Origin: Clostridia bacterium | Lineage (GTDB): Bacteria; Bacillota; Clostridia; Oscillospirales; SIG627 | Length of the DNA stretch: 64,000 nt | Assembly: GCA_017440805.1 (NCBI GenBank) | Contig: JAFSGN010000022.1 | Coordinates: 248,225-312,224, forward strand | Direction of reading: 5' to 3' | Shown: piece after piece, positions 34,702 through 43,277 of the stretch | Layout: every line of letters begins with the position of its first letter | How positions within the stretch are numbered: position 1 is the first letter of the stretch | Position numbers and translations under genes: made by a program | Notes under the pieces: generated by a model | What the model saw: the letters and a program-made list of their open reading frames with translations, nothing else | Told to the model about the DNA's origin: nothing | Database searches by the model: none

Positions 34702-36699
34702 ATGTATTACCGCTTGAATAACTCAAGCGGTAATACCTTAACAGATATGAGTATACAACTTCTTGCCGAAATGTCCAACAAATACGGTAAAAATCCGGAA
34801 TATGTCCTTGCCGGAGGCGGAAACACCTCTTTTAAAGATAACGACTATCTTTATATTAAAGGCTCAGGCACTGCACTTGCCACCATCAAACCCGAAGAAT
34901 TTGTAGTTATGCGCAGAGCAGACCTTAATAAAATGTGGAATAACAAATATTCCGAAACAAATGCAGAGCGTGAAAGCGAAGTTCTTTCCGACATGATGGA
35001 TGCGCGTGCAAAAGGGCAGACCGGTCGTCCCAGTGTTGAAACACTTCTTCACGAACTTTTTGATAAGGCTTATGTACTCCATCTTCATCCCGCACTTGTA
35101 AACGCTGTCACATGTGCAAAAAACGGTGAAGCAACAATAAATGAACTTTTCCCCGATGCTCTTTGGATTCCTGCAGAAAAACCCGGTTTTATTCTTGCAA
35201 GAACCTGCAAAGAGTATTTTGACAAATATATTGCAAAATTCGGAAAAGCACCCACTTTGCTCTTCCTTCAGAACCACGGTGTTTTCTTTGCCGAAAACGA
35301 CCTGAATGCTTTAGATGCTTTGGTAGACAAAGTTATGTCGGGTATTTCCTCAAAAGTAAAAAGATATGCCGACCTTACCCCCTGTGAGGCAGACCGTGAG
35401 CAGGTTATGACTATTGCTCCCACCCTCCGTATGCTTTACGGCAAACTTGCAGAAAGCGAAAGTGCCATTGTTAAATTCACCTGCAACAACGAAATAAAAG
35501 ATATATGCAAAGACGAAAAGTTATTTGCCGATTTTTCCTATGCATTTTCTCCCGACCATGTAGTTTACTGTAAGGCTCAGCCGTTGTTCCTTGAAAACAC
35601 AGACAATCTCGAAGAAAAACTTATCGCTTTTAAAAATGCAAAGAAGTTTCTTCCCAAAATTGTTTTTGTAAAAGGTCTTGGTATGTTTGCCTGCGGTACT
35701 ACTGTTAAAGAAGCAGCAACCGCTACCGAAGTGTTCATGGACGAAATAAAAATCCATGCTATGTGCCAGAGTTTCGGCGGACTTCTTCCCATGAGCGAAG
35801 AACTGGTTGATTTCATTGTCAACTGGGAAGTTGAAAGTTACCGCAGTAAAACAAGTCTCGGCGGTGCAAGTGCAAAGAGACTCAACGAGAAAATTGTCAT
35901 TGTTACCGGAAGTGCACAGGGATTTGGTGAGGGTATTGCCCGTGAACTTGCAAAAGAAGGTGCTAACCTTGTTATCGCCGATATGAATGACGCCGGTGCT
36001 CAAAAGGTTGCGGACGATGTTCAAGCAACATCCGGAAAAGGCAAAGCCTTTGCAACAAAAGTAAATGTTACAGATGAGGTTTCTGTAGCCGATATGATGT
36101 ACCAGACCGTATGCAATTACGGCGGACTTGACATATTTGTAAACAATGCCGGTATTGTCCGTGCAGGAAGCCTTGAAGAAATGACTAAAGCCAACTTTGA
36201 ACTCGTAAGTGCGGTAAACTACACTGCTTATTTCCTTTGCACACAGGCTGCAAGTGCAGTTATGAAAACCCAATTTAAAGCAAATCCGCAGTATATTTCC
36301 GATATTATTGGAATTAACTCGAAGTCCGGTCTTGAAGGAAGCAACAAGAACTTCGCTTATGCCGGAAGTAAGTTTGGCGGCATCGGACTTACACAGAGTT
36401 TTGCACTTGAACTTGCTCCTTACAACATAAAGGTTAATGCCATCTGTCCCGGAAACTTCCTTAACGGACCGTTGTGGATGGACCCCGAAAAAGGACTTTT
36501 TGTACAGTATCTCAAAGCCGGAAAAGTTCCCGGTGCAAAAACAGTCGAAGATGTAAAGAAATTCTATGAATCCAAAGTTCCTCTCAACAGAGGCTGTGAA
36601 GTTATAGATGTTACACGCGCAATCCTTTATGTTGCAGAACAGACATACGAAACAGGACAGGCAATCCCCGTAACCGGCGGTCAGGTAATGTTGTCATAA
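34702..36699 (+). CDS. Bifunctional class II aldolase / short-chain dehydrogenase
   Basis: The 665-residue fusion joins a zinc class II aldolase (about 1-395) to a short-chain dehydrogenase (about 396-665). The aldolase half shows VLAGGGNTSFK, KGSGTALA, HLHPALVN and NHGVFFAE. The dehydrogenase half shows IVTGSAQGFGEGIA, NNAGIV and YAGSKFG near residue 552. Known relatives cleave rhamnulose-1-phosphate and oxidise the lactaldehyde formed. Start choice is open: ATG 34702 lies in the foot of a perfect 14-bp hairpin with GAAAGG abutting it. ATG 34747 has no nearby ribosome site, but the hairpin would bring AGAAAGG within about 12 nt of it. Confidence 0.88.
   Translation: MYYRLNNSSGNTLTDMSIQLLAEMSNKYGKNPEYVLAGGGNTSFKDNDYLYIKGSGTALATIKPEEFVVMRRADLNKMWNNKYSETNAERESEVLSDMMDARAKGQTGRPSVETLLHELFDKAYVLHLHPALVNAVTCAKNGEATINELFPDALWIPAEKPGFILARTCKEYFDKYIAKFGKAPTLLFLQNHGVFFAENDLNALDALVDKVMSGISSKVKRYADLTPCEADREQVMTIAPTLRMLYGKLAESESAIVKFTCNNEIKDICKDEKLFADFSYAFSPDHVVYCKAQPLFLENTDNLEEKLIAFKNAKKFLPKIVFVKGLGMFACGTTVKEAATATEVFMDEIKIHAMCQSFGGLLPMSEELVDFIVNWEVESYRSKTSLGGASAKRLNEKIVIVTGSAQGFGEGIARELAKEGANLVIADMNDAGAQKVADDVQATSGKGKAFATKVNVTDEVSVADMMYQTVCNYGGLDIFVNNAGIVRAGSLEEMTKANFELVSAVNYTAYFLCTQAASAVMKTQFKANPQYISDIIGINSKSGLEGSNKNFAYAGSKFGGIGLTQSFALELAPYNIKVNAICPGNFLNGPLWMDPEKGLFVQYLKAGKVPGAKTVEDVKKFYESKVPLNRGCEVIDVTRAILYVAEQTYETGQAIPVTGGQVMLS
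34704..34736 (+). promoter_or_regulatory. 14-bp perfect hairpin over the aldolase start region
   Basis: GTATTACCGCTTGA (34704-34717) and its exact complement (34723-34736) leave a five-base loop. The stem starts 2 bp after the ribosome-site-like AGAAAGG. No U run follows, so it is not a normal terminator. Confidence 0.7.
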
Positions 36700-36715
36700 G
36701 AAAGGACTTACTGCA

Positions 36716-38002
36716 ATGGATATAAAAATGCTTATTGAAAAACTCAACGCTCCCACGGCAGAACAGCGTCTTGATGCTCTGAAAGCCATTAAAAAACTTG
36801 TTGACAGCGGAGAACTCTCCTCCCCTGTACCTTGTGATAATGTAAACAATCACATTCACACAATGTATTCTTTCTCTCCTTACTCACCTACTGCCGCACT
36901 TTACTATGCGTGGCAGAACGGTCTTTCCACTGCAGGTATAATGGACCATGATTCTATTGCAGGTGCAAAAGAGTTTATTGAAGCAGGAAAAATTGTGGGT
37001 ATGGCTGTTACAGTAGGTATTGAGTGCCGTGTAAAATTTGACAAAACCCCTGTAAACGGACGCAGAATAAATAACCCCGACCAAAGTTCTGTTGCCTATG
37101 TTGCTCTTCACGGCGTTCCCCACAATAAAATTGACCGTGTCAACGATTTCTTTGCTCCCTACCGTGCAAAAAGAAATATACGCAACCAAAAAATGTGCAA
37201 CAACATCAATAATATAATGGAAAAATACAATATTTCCATTGATTTTGAAAAGGATGTACTTCCCCTTTCAATGTATTCGGAGGGTGGCTCGGTTACCGAG
37301 CGTCATATCTGCTATGCGCTTGTTAAGCAGATAGTTAAGCGTTTCCCCTCTCCCGACCAGGTAATAAACTTCTTCAAAAACGATATGGAAATCAGTCTTT
37401 CACCGAAACTTGAAGGACTTCTGACAGAAGCAAAGCCGGAATTTTACGAATATGATATTCTGGGCGTTATCAAAGGAAATCTTGTTGAGAAATTCTATAT
37501 TGATGCAGAAGAGGAATGTCCCGATGTTACAGAGTACATTGCTCTTGCAGAGGAAGTCGGTGCAGTCAGTGCCTATGCATATCTGGGTGATGTAGGTGAT
37601 TCTGTTACAGGTGATAAAAAGGCTCAGAAATTTGAGGATGATTACCTTGATGAACTTTGTGAAATTCTTAAGGATTTGCGTTTCAATGCAATAACCTATA
37701 TGCCCACAAGAAACACCAAGCCTCAACTTGAACGCCTTATGGCTCTTTGCGATAAACATGGTTTTTATCAGATTTGCGGTGAGGATATTAACTCTCCCAG
37801 ACAGAAATTTATTTGCGAGGCACTTAACGACCCCATGTTTGCTCATTTAAAAGATGCTGCCTGGGCTCTTATCGGACATGAAAAATTAGCAACAAATGAC
37901 TTCTCAAAAAGATTTTTTGCACCTGAGGTAATCGCTGAATATCCGAACCTTTCAGAACGCATAACAGCATACAGCAAAATTGCTAAAAAGGATTTTGAAT
38001 GA
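36716..38002 (+). CDS. PHP-domain protein
   Basis: The 428-residue product begins with about 40 residues of helical extension, then a PHP metal-dependent phosphoesterase domain with NNHIHTMYSFSPYSP (first metal His pair) and GIMDHDSIAGAKEF (HD motif). A later block ICGEDINSPRQ supplies another Glu/Asp. PHP proteins cleave phosphate esters, for example histidinol phosphate or nucleotide phosphates. Its place between an aldolase and a kinase suggests a sugar-phosphate or vitamin-phosphate role, which is unproven. Its stop overlaps the next ATG (ATGA), so the two are coupled. Confidence 0.82.
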   Translation: MDIKMLIEKLNAPTAEQRLDALKAIKKLVDSGELSSPVPCDNVNNHIHTMYSFSPYSPTAALYYAWQNGLSTAGIMDHDSIAGAKEFIEAGKIVGMAVTVGIECRVKFDKTPVNGRRINNPDQSSVAYVALHGVPHNKIDRVNDFFAPYRAKRNIRNQKMCNNINNIMEKYNISIDFEKDVLPLSMYSEGGSVTERHICYALVKQIVKRFPSPDQVINFFKNDMEISLSPKLEGLLTEAKPEFYEYDILGVIKGNLVEKFYIDAEEECPDVTEYIALAEEVGAVSAYAYLGDVGDSVTGDKKAQKFEDDYLDELCEILKDLRFNAITYMPTRNTKPQLERLMALCDKHGFYQICGEDINSPRQKFICEALNDPMFAHLKDAAWALIGHEKLATNDFSKRFFAPEVIAEYPNLSERITAYSKIAKKDFE

Positions 38003-38841
38003 TAATGAATTCATTTAATGCACCATTGCCTAAAGTAGCCGCGATTCACGACATTTCCGGTTATGGGCGTTGTGCACTGACGGTAATTATCCCGACTTTG
38101 TCGGCTATGGGGATACAGGTTTGTCCTGTACCCACCGCCGTTCTCTCTTCACACACAGGTGGGTTTGACGGGTATACTTTTTTGGACTTAACAGACCAAT
38201 TTGCTCCCTATGCAAATCATTGGCAAACTATGGATTTGAAATTTGACTGCATTTACAGCGGTTTTTTAGCCAATGCGACTCAAATTTCCCTGGTTTCTGA
38301 TTTTATTGACAAATTCGGAAAGAATATGCCGATTATTGCAGTTGACCCTGTTATGGGAGATAATGGGGAAATTTACAAAACATACTGTGATGAATTATGC
38401 AGCGGTATGAAAAGTCTGGTACGCAAAGCAAATCTTATAACCCCCAACATAACAGAGGCCACATACCTGACTTCTACTCCGTACAAGCCGGAATATTCCA
38501 GGGAACAGGCATACGAAATAGTTAAAAAACTCATGGAATACGGTTGTAAACAGATTGTAATTACGGGTATAATGTATCAGAATACAATAAATACCGTGTA
38601 TTGTGATAATGGGAATATGGGGATAATTACAAATCCGCATATTAACAAAAATTATCCCGGCACGGGAGATATTTTTTCTTCATGTCTTATAGGAAAAATT
38701 TTATCCGGGGAAAGTCTTCAAAACGCCGCCGGATTTGCCTCTGAATTCATTCTGATGCTTATAGAGGAATCTTCCCGTTTTGACTATCCTGAGCGTGAGG
38801 GTGTTTTACTTGAAAAATATCTTCATTATTTATTGAAATAA
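37999..38841 (+). CDS. Pyridoxamine kinase-like PfkB family protein
   Basis: The 280-residue product resembles PdxY/PdxK kinases of the ribokinase-like fold that phosphorylate pyridoxal, pyridoxine or pyridoxamine. Marks are AAIHDISGYGRCALTV at the N-terminus, VCPVPTAVLSSHTGG, VDPVMGDNGE and the anion-hole/base block YPGTGDIFSSCLIGKIL. Its place after an aldolase and a PHP protein also allows a sugar or a salvage substrate. Start is ATG 37999, in the overlap with the PHP stop; ATG 38005 is possible. Confidence 0.85.
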   Translation: MIMNSFNAPLPKVAAIHDISGYGRCALTVIIPTLSAMGIQVCPVPTAVLSSHTGGFDGYTFLDLTDQFAPYANHWQTMDLKFDCIYSGFLANATQISLVSDFIDKFGKNMPIIAVDPVMGDNGEIYKTYCDELCSGMKSLVRKANLITPNITEATYLTSTPYKPEYSREQAYEIVKKLMEYGCKQIVITGIMYQNTINTVYCDNGNMGIITNPHINKNYPGTGDIFSSCLIGKILSGESLQNAAGFASEFILMLIEESSRFDYPEREGVLLEKYLHYLLK

Positions 38842-38916
38842 ATTTTAGTTATTCAAAACTACCGTACATATTAAAAAATACCGAACAAAATCTATAATTA
38901 AGGAAAGGTACAAACA

Positions 38917-39600
38917 ATGAAAAAGATTTATGAAGGAAAGACAAAAGATGTTTATTCTTTGGACAACGGCAATGTAATGCTTAAGTTTAAAGATGATTGC
39001 ACCGGCAAAGACGGAGTTTTTGACCCGGGTGAAAACACAGTCGGCCTTACAATAGAAGGTATCGGCAAAGCAAACCTCCAAACTTCTATCCGTTACTTTG
39101 AACTTCTGAAGGAAGCCGGCATCAAAACCCATTATGTAAGTGCAAATATTGACGATGCTACAATGGAAGTTCTTCCCGCTACCGTGTTTGGTCATGGTCT
39201 GGAAGTAATTTGCCGTTTGGTTGCTACCGGAAGTTTTATCCGCAGATACGGAGAATACATCAAAGACGGCACTGTTCTTGAAGGCGGATATGTGGAATGT
39301 ACCTTTAAAAATGACGAGAAGGGTGACCCGCTTGTTACAGGTGAAGGTCTTGCCGCTCTGGGCGTTATGTCCCCTGAAATGTTTGAAAGTATGAAAGAAC
39401 AGACTCTCAAAATCACTAAAATAGTTGCAGATGATTTAAAAACTATGGGACTTGATTTGTGGGATATTAAGTTTGAATTCGGATATAACAACAATCAGGT
39501 AATTCTTATTGACGAAATTGCTTCCGGAAATATGAGAGTATACAAAGACGGAAAGATTGTTGACCCGGTTGAACTTACAAAAATAATACTCAGCAAATAA
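38917..39600 (+). CDS. purC: Phosphoribosylaminoimidazole-succinocarboxamide synthase
   Basis: PurC joins aspartate to CAIR in purine synthesis, using ATP. The 227-residue product shows the SAICAR synthetase marks: [45 protein letters not shown] and a short C-terminal end. Other pur genes are not in the window, so this copy is separated from a pur operon. AAGGAAAGG precedes the ATG, and a strong terminator follows. A separate promoter in the 75-bp gap is likely but not clear. Confidence 0.96.
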   Translation: MKKIYEGKTKDVYSLDNGNVMLKFKDDCTGKDGVFDPGENTVGLTIEGIGKANLQTSIRYFELLKEAGIKTHYVSANIDDATMEVLPATVFGHGLEVICRLVATGSFIRRYGEYIKDGTVLEGGYVECTFKNDEKGDPLVTGEGLAALGVMSPEMFESMKEQTLKITKIVADDLKTMGLDLWDIKFEFGYNNNQVILIDEIASGNMRVYKDGKIVDPVELTKIILSK

Positions 39601-39631
39601 TTTCGTATAAAACCAAATATATGAATAATAT

Positions 39632-39672
39632 AATCACCTTGCGGCAATAATTGCTGCGAGGTGATTTTTTTG
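39632..39672 (+). terminator. purC terminator whose right arm holds the spoIIR ribosome site
   Basis: AATCACCTTGC (39632-39642) pairs with GCGAGGTGATT (39656-39666) with one G-U pair, the inner part GCAAT/ATTGC pairs too, and seven T follow. AGGTGA (39659-39664) of the right arm is the best ribosome site for spoIIR. Confidence 0.85.
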
Positions 39673-40275
39673 AACATATTCAAGCACTTAAATAAAGATA
39701 AATACTTAATTCTTATATTTTCATTTTTATTGTCCTGCGGTATTGTTGCGTTTTTTCCGTGCAGTCAGGACACATCCGTATACCGCGACACTATCCGTAT
39801 TCATGTTATAGCCAATTCAGACTCAATTCCCGACCAAAATTTAAAACTAATTGTTCGTGACCGGGTTATTGAAACAGCAAATACACTTATTAAAAATTGT
39901 AATTCTAAAAATGAGGCGGTTGATATTCTTTCAAAAAACATCACTATTCTGGAAAAAACCGCATATGATGCACAAAAAAAGTACGGATATCTCTATAATA
40001 TAACTGCAACGATATCCCCTGAATACTACCCTACACGAAATTATGAAAATTTCAGATTGCCCGAAGGAAAATATACTTCACTGAAAATAAATATAGGTAA
40101 GGCACAAGGGCAGAATTGGTGGTGTGTGATTTATCCGTCTTTTTGTCTTAAGCCGGCAGTTAAAAACATTCCAAATATTGCTGACACATCGCCAAATGTA
40201 AGATATAAAATCAAATTCAAAATATTGGAATGGTTTTCAAAAATAAGTCAGGTTGCAGAATCATCTGCAACCTGA
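39670..40275 (+). CDS. spoIIR: Stage II sporulation protein R
   Basis: SpoIIR is made in the forespore and secreted to activate SpoIIGA, which processes pro-sigma-E in the mother cell. The 201-residue product starts with a signal peptide (LILIFSFLLSCGIVAFF) and has the family block IRIHVIANSDSIPDQNLKLIVRDRVIE and later NWWCVIYPSFC. TTG 39670 with AGGTGA five bases upstream is preferred; an in-frame GTG at 39661 lies within the ribosome site. The last dozen codons lie in the palindrome that ends the convergent rluB gene. A sigma-F-type promoter was looked for but not clearly seen. Confidence 0.88.
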   Translation: MNIFKHLNKDKYLILIFSFLLSCGIVAFFPCSQDTSVYRDTIRIHVIANSDSIPDQNLKLIVRDRVIETANTLIKNCNSKNEAVDILSKNITILEKTAYDAQKKYGYLYNITATISPEYYPTRNYENFRLPEGKYTSLKINIGKAQGQNWWCVIYPSFCLKPAVKNIPNIADTSPNVRYKIKFKILEWFSKISQVAESSAT

Positions 40276-40280
40276 CTTAT
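40240..40280 (-). terminator. rluB terminator inside the end of spoIIR
   Basis: A perfect 17-bp stem (40243-40259 with 40264-40280, four-base loop) is followed on the minus strand by ATTTTTG. It overlaps the last codons of spoIIR and the stop codon of rluB. Confidence 0.8.
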
Positions 40281-40990
40281 TATATTGATTTAAGGTAATC
40301 AATCTGTTTCTTATCCAGTTCTAAAATTGCTCCTGCATGTAATCCGCCGAGAGAAATTTTTCCTATTGATATTCTCTTGAGTCGCATAACATCCAATTCA
40401 CAAAGTTCGCACATCTTGCGTATTTGTCTGTTTCTTCCCTCTTTCAGAGCAAATCTCAATACTGTTCCGTCTTCAACAATCTTCTCTATGCAAACCTGAA
40501 CCGGCTTTATGGTATAGCCATCCAACACCAATGGACTCCGCAGTTTTTCAAGTTGTTCTTCGGTGACTCTGCCTCTGATTTTGCACAGATAAATCTTTTC
40601 CACTTCTCCCGAAGGATGCATCAGTCTGTTTGCAACCTCACCATCGTTAGTCAATATGACCAGGCCTTCGCTGTTAAGGTCAAGTCTGCCTACCGGATAA
40701 ACTCTTTCGGGTATATCCCGTACAAGGTCTGCTATACACTTTCTGCCTCTTTCGTCGGACATTGTGGTTACATATCCCCTAGGTTTATTGAGGATATAAT
40801 ACTTTTTCTGGTCGCTTGTTCTTTCGATTATTTTTCCGTTATATACGACGACATCGCTGTCATCAACCTTTTGCCCTAATTCACAAGGCTTATTGTTTAC
40901 TGTTATATTACCTTTTTTTATTTCTTCCTCTGCCTTGCGACGCGACATAACTCCGCAATCAGACAGATATTTTTGAAGTCTTACTTTCAT
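40280..40990 (-). CDS. rluB: 23S rRNA pseudouridine synthase, RluB/RsuA family
   Basis: The 236-residue enzyme makes pseudouridine in 23S rRNA. It starts with an S4 RNA-binding domain (RLQKYLSDCGVMSRRKAEEEIKKGNI), and the catalytic Asp lies in YPVGRLDLNSEGLVILTNDG. Near the end stands KEGRNRQIRKMCE. The ATG at 40990 with GGAAAGAG before it is preferred to an upstream start. It lies 2 bp after the dacF stop and is the last gene of the scp-gerW-dacF run. RluB and RsuA-type specificity cannot be separated by sequence alone. Confidence 0.93.
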   Translation of the reverse strand: MKVRLQKYLSDCGVMSRRKAEEEIKKGNITVNNKPCELGQKVDDSDVVVYNGKIIERTSDQKKYYILNKPRGYVTTMSDERGRKCIADLVRDIPERVYPVGRLDLNSEGLVILTNDGEVANRLMHPSGEVEKIYLCKIRGRVTEEQLEKLRSPLVLDGYTIKPVQVCIEKIVEDGTVLRFALKEGRNRQIRKMCELCELDVMRLKRISIGKISLGGLHAGAILELDKKQIDYLKSI

Positions 40991-40992
40991 TT

Positions 40993-42150
40993 TTATCTCT
41001 TTCCGAATATTCTTTTCCAAAATGATTTTTCAGGGAGAATACTCACACTGTTTTCAAACTTTAATTCTACTTCGCCCACATATTTTCCGTTTTGCTTAAA
41101 GATTACTTTTCCTGCCTGTTCACCTTTGTCTACAGGAGGATAATAAAATCTGAAAAGTTCCACCGTGTGCGTTATGGGTGCTGAAGACTTTTTTACACAT
41201 ACACTAAATTCTTTATCATTAGAGACCTTTACGGAAGACTCCTTACCGCCCGGCACAGAGACATCAAAACAGAATTCTCCGGTTTTTGCCACTATACGGT
41301 TTTCATACAGTGTATATCCGTACTCGGTCAGTTTTTTATGAATATTCCAATCGTCACCTGCATTGAGCGTTACACATATCATATATATTCCGTCCCGCAA
41401 AGTACCCGAAACAAGACACCGTCCCGCCGTCTTTGTGTATCCGGTTTTCCCACCGATACAGCCATCAAGTTGCCACAAAAGGCGATTATGATTTGAAAAA
41501 TAGCGATATCCTTCTGTTTTAAGCGGTACTTTATGATTTTTTGCAGATGTGATTTCCAAAAACACCTTATTATCAATAGCATAGGAAAACAACCTTGCCA
41601 TATCCCGTGCAGATGAATAATGATTTTCAGACGGCAAACCATGAGGATTTTCAAAATGTGTATTATTTAATCCCAGTTCTTTTGCCTTATCGTTCATAAG
41701 CCGGACAAAGGCTTCTTTGGAACCTGCAGTATGAATGGCAATAGCCTCTGCTGCATCATTTGCCGACTCAAGCATCAAAGCATAAAGCATATCCAAAAGG
41801 GACAATTTCTCCCCTGCTTCAAGATATACAGATGAACCCTCGACTCCCACTGCTTCCCCGGGCATTGTAACTATACTGTCGATAGGAGAGTTTTCGAGAG
41901 CAACTATTGCAGTCATTATTTTTGTTGTACTTGCCATTGGAAGTCTTAATTCCCCGTTAGACGAATAAACAAATTCATCGGTATTTTTATTGTAAAGAAC
42001 AACCGCCGAGGCATATATATTGTCCGTCGGGGCTATTACGGCATCTGTCTTTTCGGTTGTAAATTCAAATCCGGATGCTAATGTACTTAAACAGAGTATT
42101 GCTATAACCGCAATTGCCGCTAAAATTCTGCAGCAGTATTTTTTTATCAT
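40993..42150 (-). CDS. dacF: D-alanyl-D-alanine carboxypeptidase, DacF/DacB type
   Basis: The 385-residue protein is a class C low-molecular-weight penicillin-binding protein that removes the terminal D-Ala from peptidoglycan stems. It starts with a signal peptide (ILAAIAVIAILCLSTLASG) and shows the SxxK motif S74-T-T-K77, the SAN motif in LESANDAAEAI and the KTG motif in GGKTGYTKTAG. A C-terminal beta domain of about 100 residues ends in a basic tail that may touch the membrane. ATG 42150 with AAAGGTGG upstream is preferred. In spore formers this type tunes cross-linking of spore cortex; here it stands next to gerW. Confidence 0.95.
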   Translation of the reverse strand: MIKKYCCRILAAIAVIAILCLSTLASGFEFTTEKTDAVIAPTDNIYASAVVLYNKNTDEFVYSSNGELRLPMASTTKIMTAIVALENSPIDSIVTMPGEAVGVEGSSVYLEAGEKLSLLDMLYALMLESANDAAEAIAIHTAGSKEAFVRLMNDKAKELGLNNTHFENPHGLPSENHYSSARDMARLFSYAIDNKVFLEITSAKNHKVPLKTEGYRYFSNHNRLLWQLDGCIGGKTGYTKTAGRCLVSGTLRDGIYMICVTLNAGDDWNIHKKLTEYGYTLYENRIVAKTGEFCFDVSVPGGKESSVKVSNDKEFSVCVKKSSAPITHTVELFRFYYPPVDKGEQAGKVIFKQNGKYVGEVELKFENSVSILPEKSFWKRIFGKR

Positions 42151-42203
42151 AACTGCAAACCACCTTTCAATCAATCATATTCTGAAAGGTGATTATTTAT
42201 TCT

Positions 42204-42629
42204 TTACTTACTCTCTTGTTCCTGATTCTGTTTTTTAGGGAACAGTTCCATAAATCTTTGAACCAAATCGGGAGAACGCTCTATAAAATCCGCTATTGTA
42301 CCTACAATATTGTCAGAAGCGGAAACAGAAGGCTGATTAAGATTAAGTATACGGACATCGTCCTTTGTAACAACAAGAAACGCAACGGGTGTCACTGTCA
42401 TTCCGGCACCGTTTCCTCCGCCGAAATGTGCCTGTGCCCGGGTAGGATTATGCTTACTGTCATAATCAACACCGCCTGAAGTAATTCCCACTGCGACCTT
42501 TGATACCGGAATTATAACGGTATCATTCAAAGTGTTTATAGGTGTGCCCACTATGGTGTCAACATTCAGAACCTGTTTTATGTTCTCCAAAGAAGCCTCG
42601 ATAACTTGTTTCAATGGTATGTCGTTCAT
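42204..42629 (-). CDS. gerW: GerW-family sporulation protein (YtfJ)
   Basis: The 141-residue product matches YtfJ/GerW: a helical start LKQVIEASLENIKQVLNVDTIVG, a Gly-rich middle FGGGNGAGMTVTPVAFLVV and a short tail. In B. subtilis GerW is needed for spore germination with L-alanine. ATG 42629 has GGAAAGG upstream. It follows the DUF2953 gene by only 4 bp, the same order as ytfI-ytfJ of bacilli, in an operon with scpA and scpB. Confidence 0.94.
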   Translation of the reverse strand: MNDIPLKQVIEASLENIKQVLNVDTIVGTPINTLNDTVIIPVSKVAVGITSGGVDYDSKHNPTRAQAHFGGGNGAGMTVTPVAFLVVTKDDVRILNLNQPSVSASDNIVGTIADFIERSPDLVQRFMELFPKKQNQEQESK

Positions 42630-42633
42630 AATT

Positions 42634-43257
42634 TTATTTTCCTTTCCTGTTAATTCTATCTGTAACATTTTTATTCAGAATTCCCATTGTCTTAAGTGTA
42701 ATCACTATCAGATGCCAGACCTTGAGTGTTACAATCATTTCCGATTGGAAAACACATTTTTCCGATGTATAATCAGGTTTTATTATTATATTATTGTCAT
42801 TTCTCTTAAATTTTCTGACAAAATTAGTTATTAAATCCAGCATTACCGAAACAGCATTGCAAACAGCACCGTACATATATGCCGTTTTATCCGCCTCGGA
42901 AGAACCGATTGTTGCTATCAACTTTTTCAGATTGATTTTCAGTTTTGCAGAAAGATTTTCGGAAAGCATCTGAATAATTGAACCTACCAAATCGATAAAT
43001 CCAATAAAGTCTTCAAAGGTTCCCTTCTTTTTTCTGTCCCTGGCAGTTTCGGTCTTTGATATTTTTTTTCTGCTTTTTGATATAGTCTTGGTTCGGTTTT
43101 TTCCGTTGAACAAATCCATCACATCAAAGGTAATAAAGCATATTCTGATTTTTGCCTGAAATTCGGTTTCATACTTCAGAATCAAATTTGCATCAAGCAA
43201 AAGCACCAGCATGATTATTGCTGCAAAAGCCAACAATATATACAGTAAAACCGTCAT
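42634..43257 (-). CDS. DUF2953 (YtfI-like) membrane protein
   Basis: The 207-residue product has one N-terminal membrane helix (LLYILLAFAAIIMLVLLLDANLIL), a basic linker rich in Lys and Arg (TKTISKSRKKISKTETARDRKKK), then a small alpha/beta domain ending NDNNIIIKPDYTSEKCVFQSEM. This is the DUF2953 layout. It is the usual upstream neighbour of gerW in Firmicutes. Function is unknown, but a link with spore membrane or germination is plausible from this pairing. Confidence 0.87.
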   Translation of the reverse strand: MTVLLYILLAFAAIIMLVLLLDANLILKYETEFQAKIRICFITFDVMDLFNGKNRTKTISKSRKKISKTETARDRKKKGTFEDFIGFIDLVGSIIQMLSENLSAKLKINLKKLIATIGSSEADKTAYMYGAVCNAVSVMLDLITNFVRKFKRNDNNIIIKPDYTSEKCVFQSEMIVTLKVWHLIVITLKTMGILNKNVTDRINRKGK

Positions 43258-43277
43258 TTTTTCCGCCTTTAATAAAA

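Noticed and set aside
35521-36273. A 250-codon open frame on the minus strand opposite the aldolase-dehydrogenase gene.
   Set aside because: It is Cys/Phe-rich with no motif and is the antisense shadow of a conserved gene.
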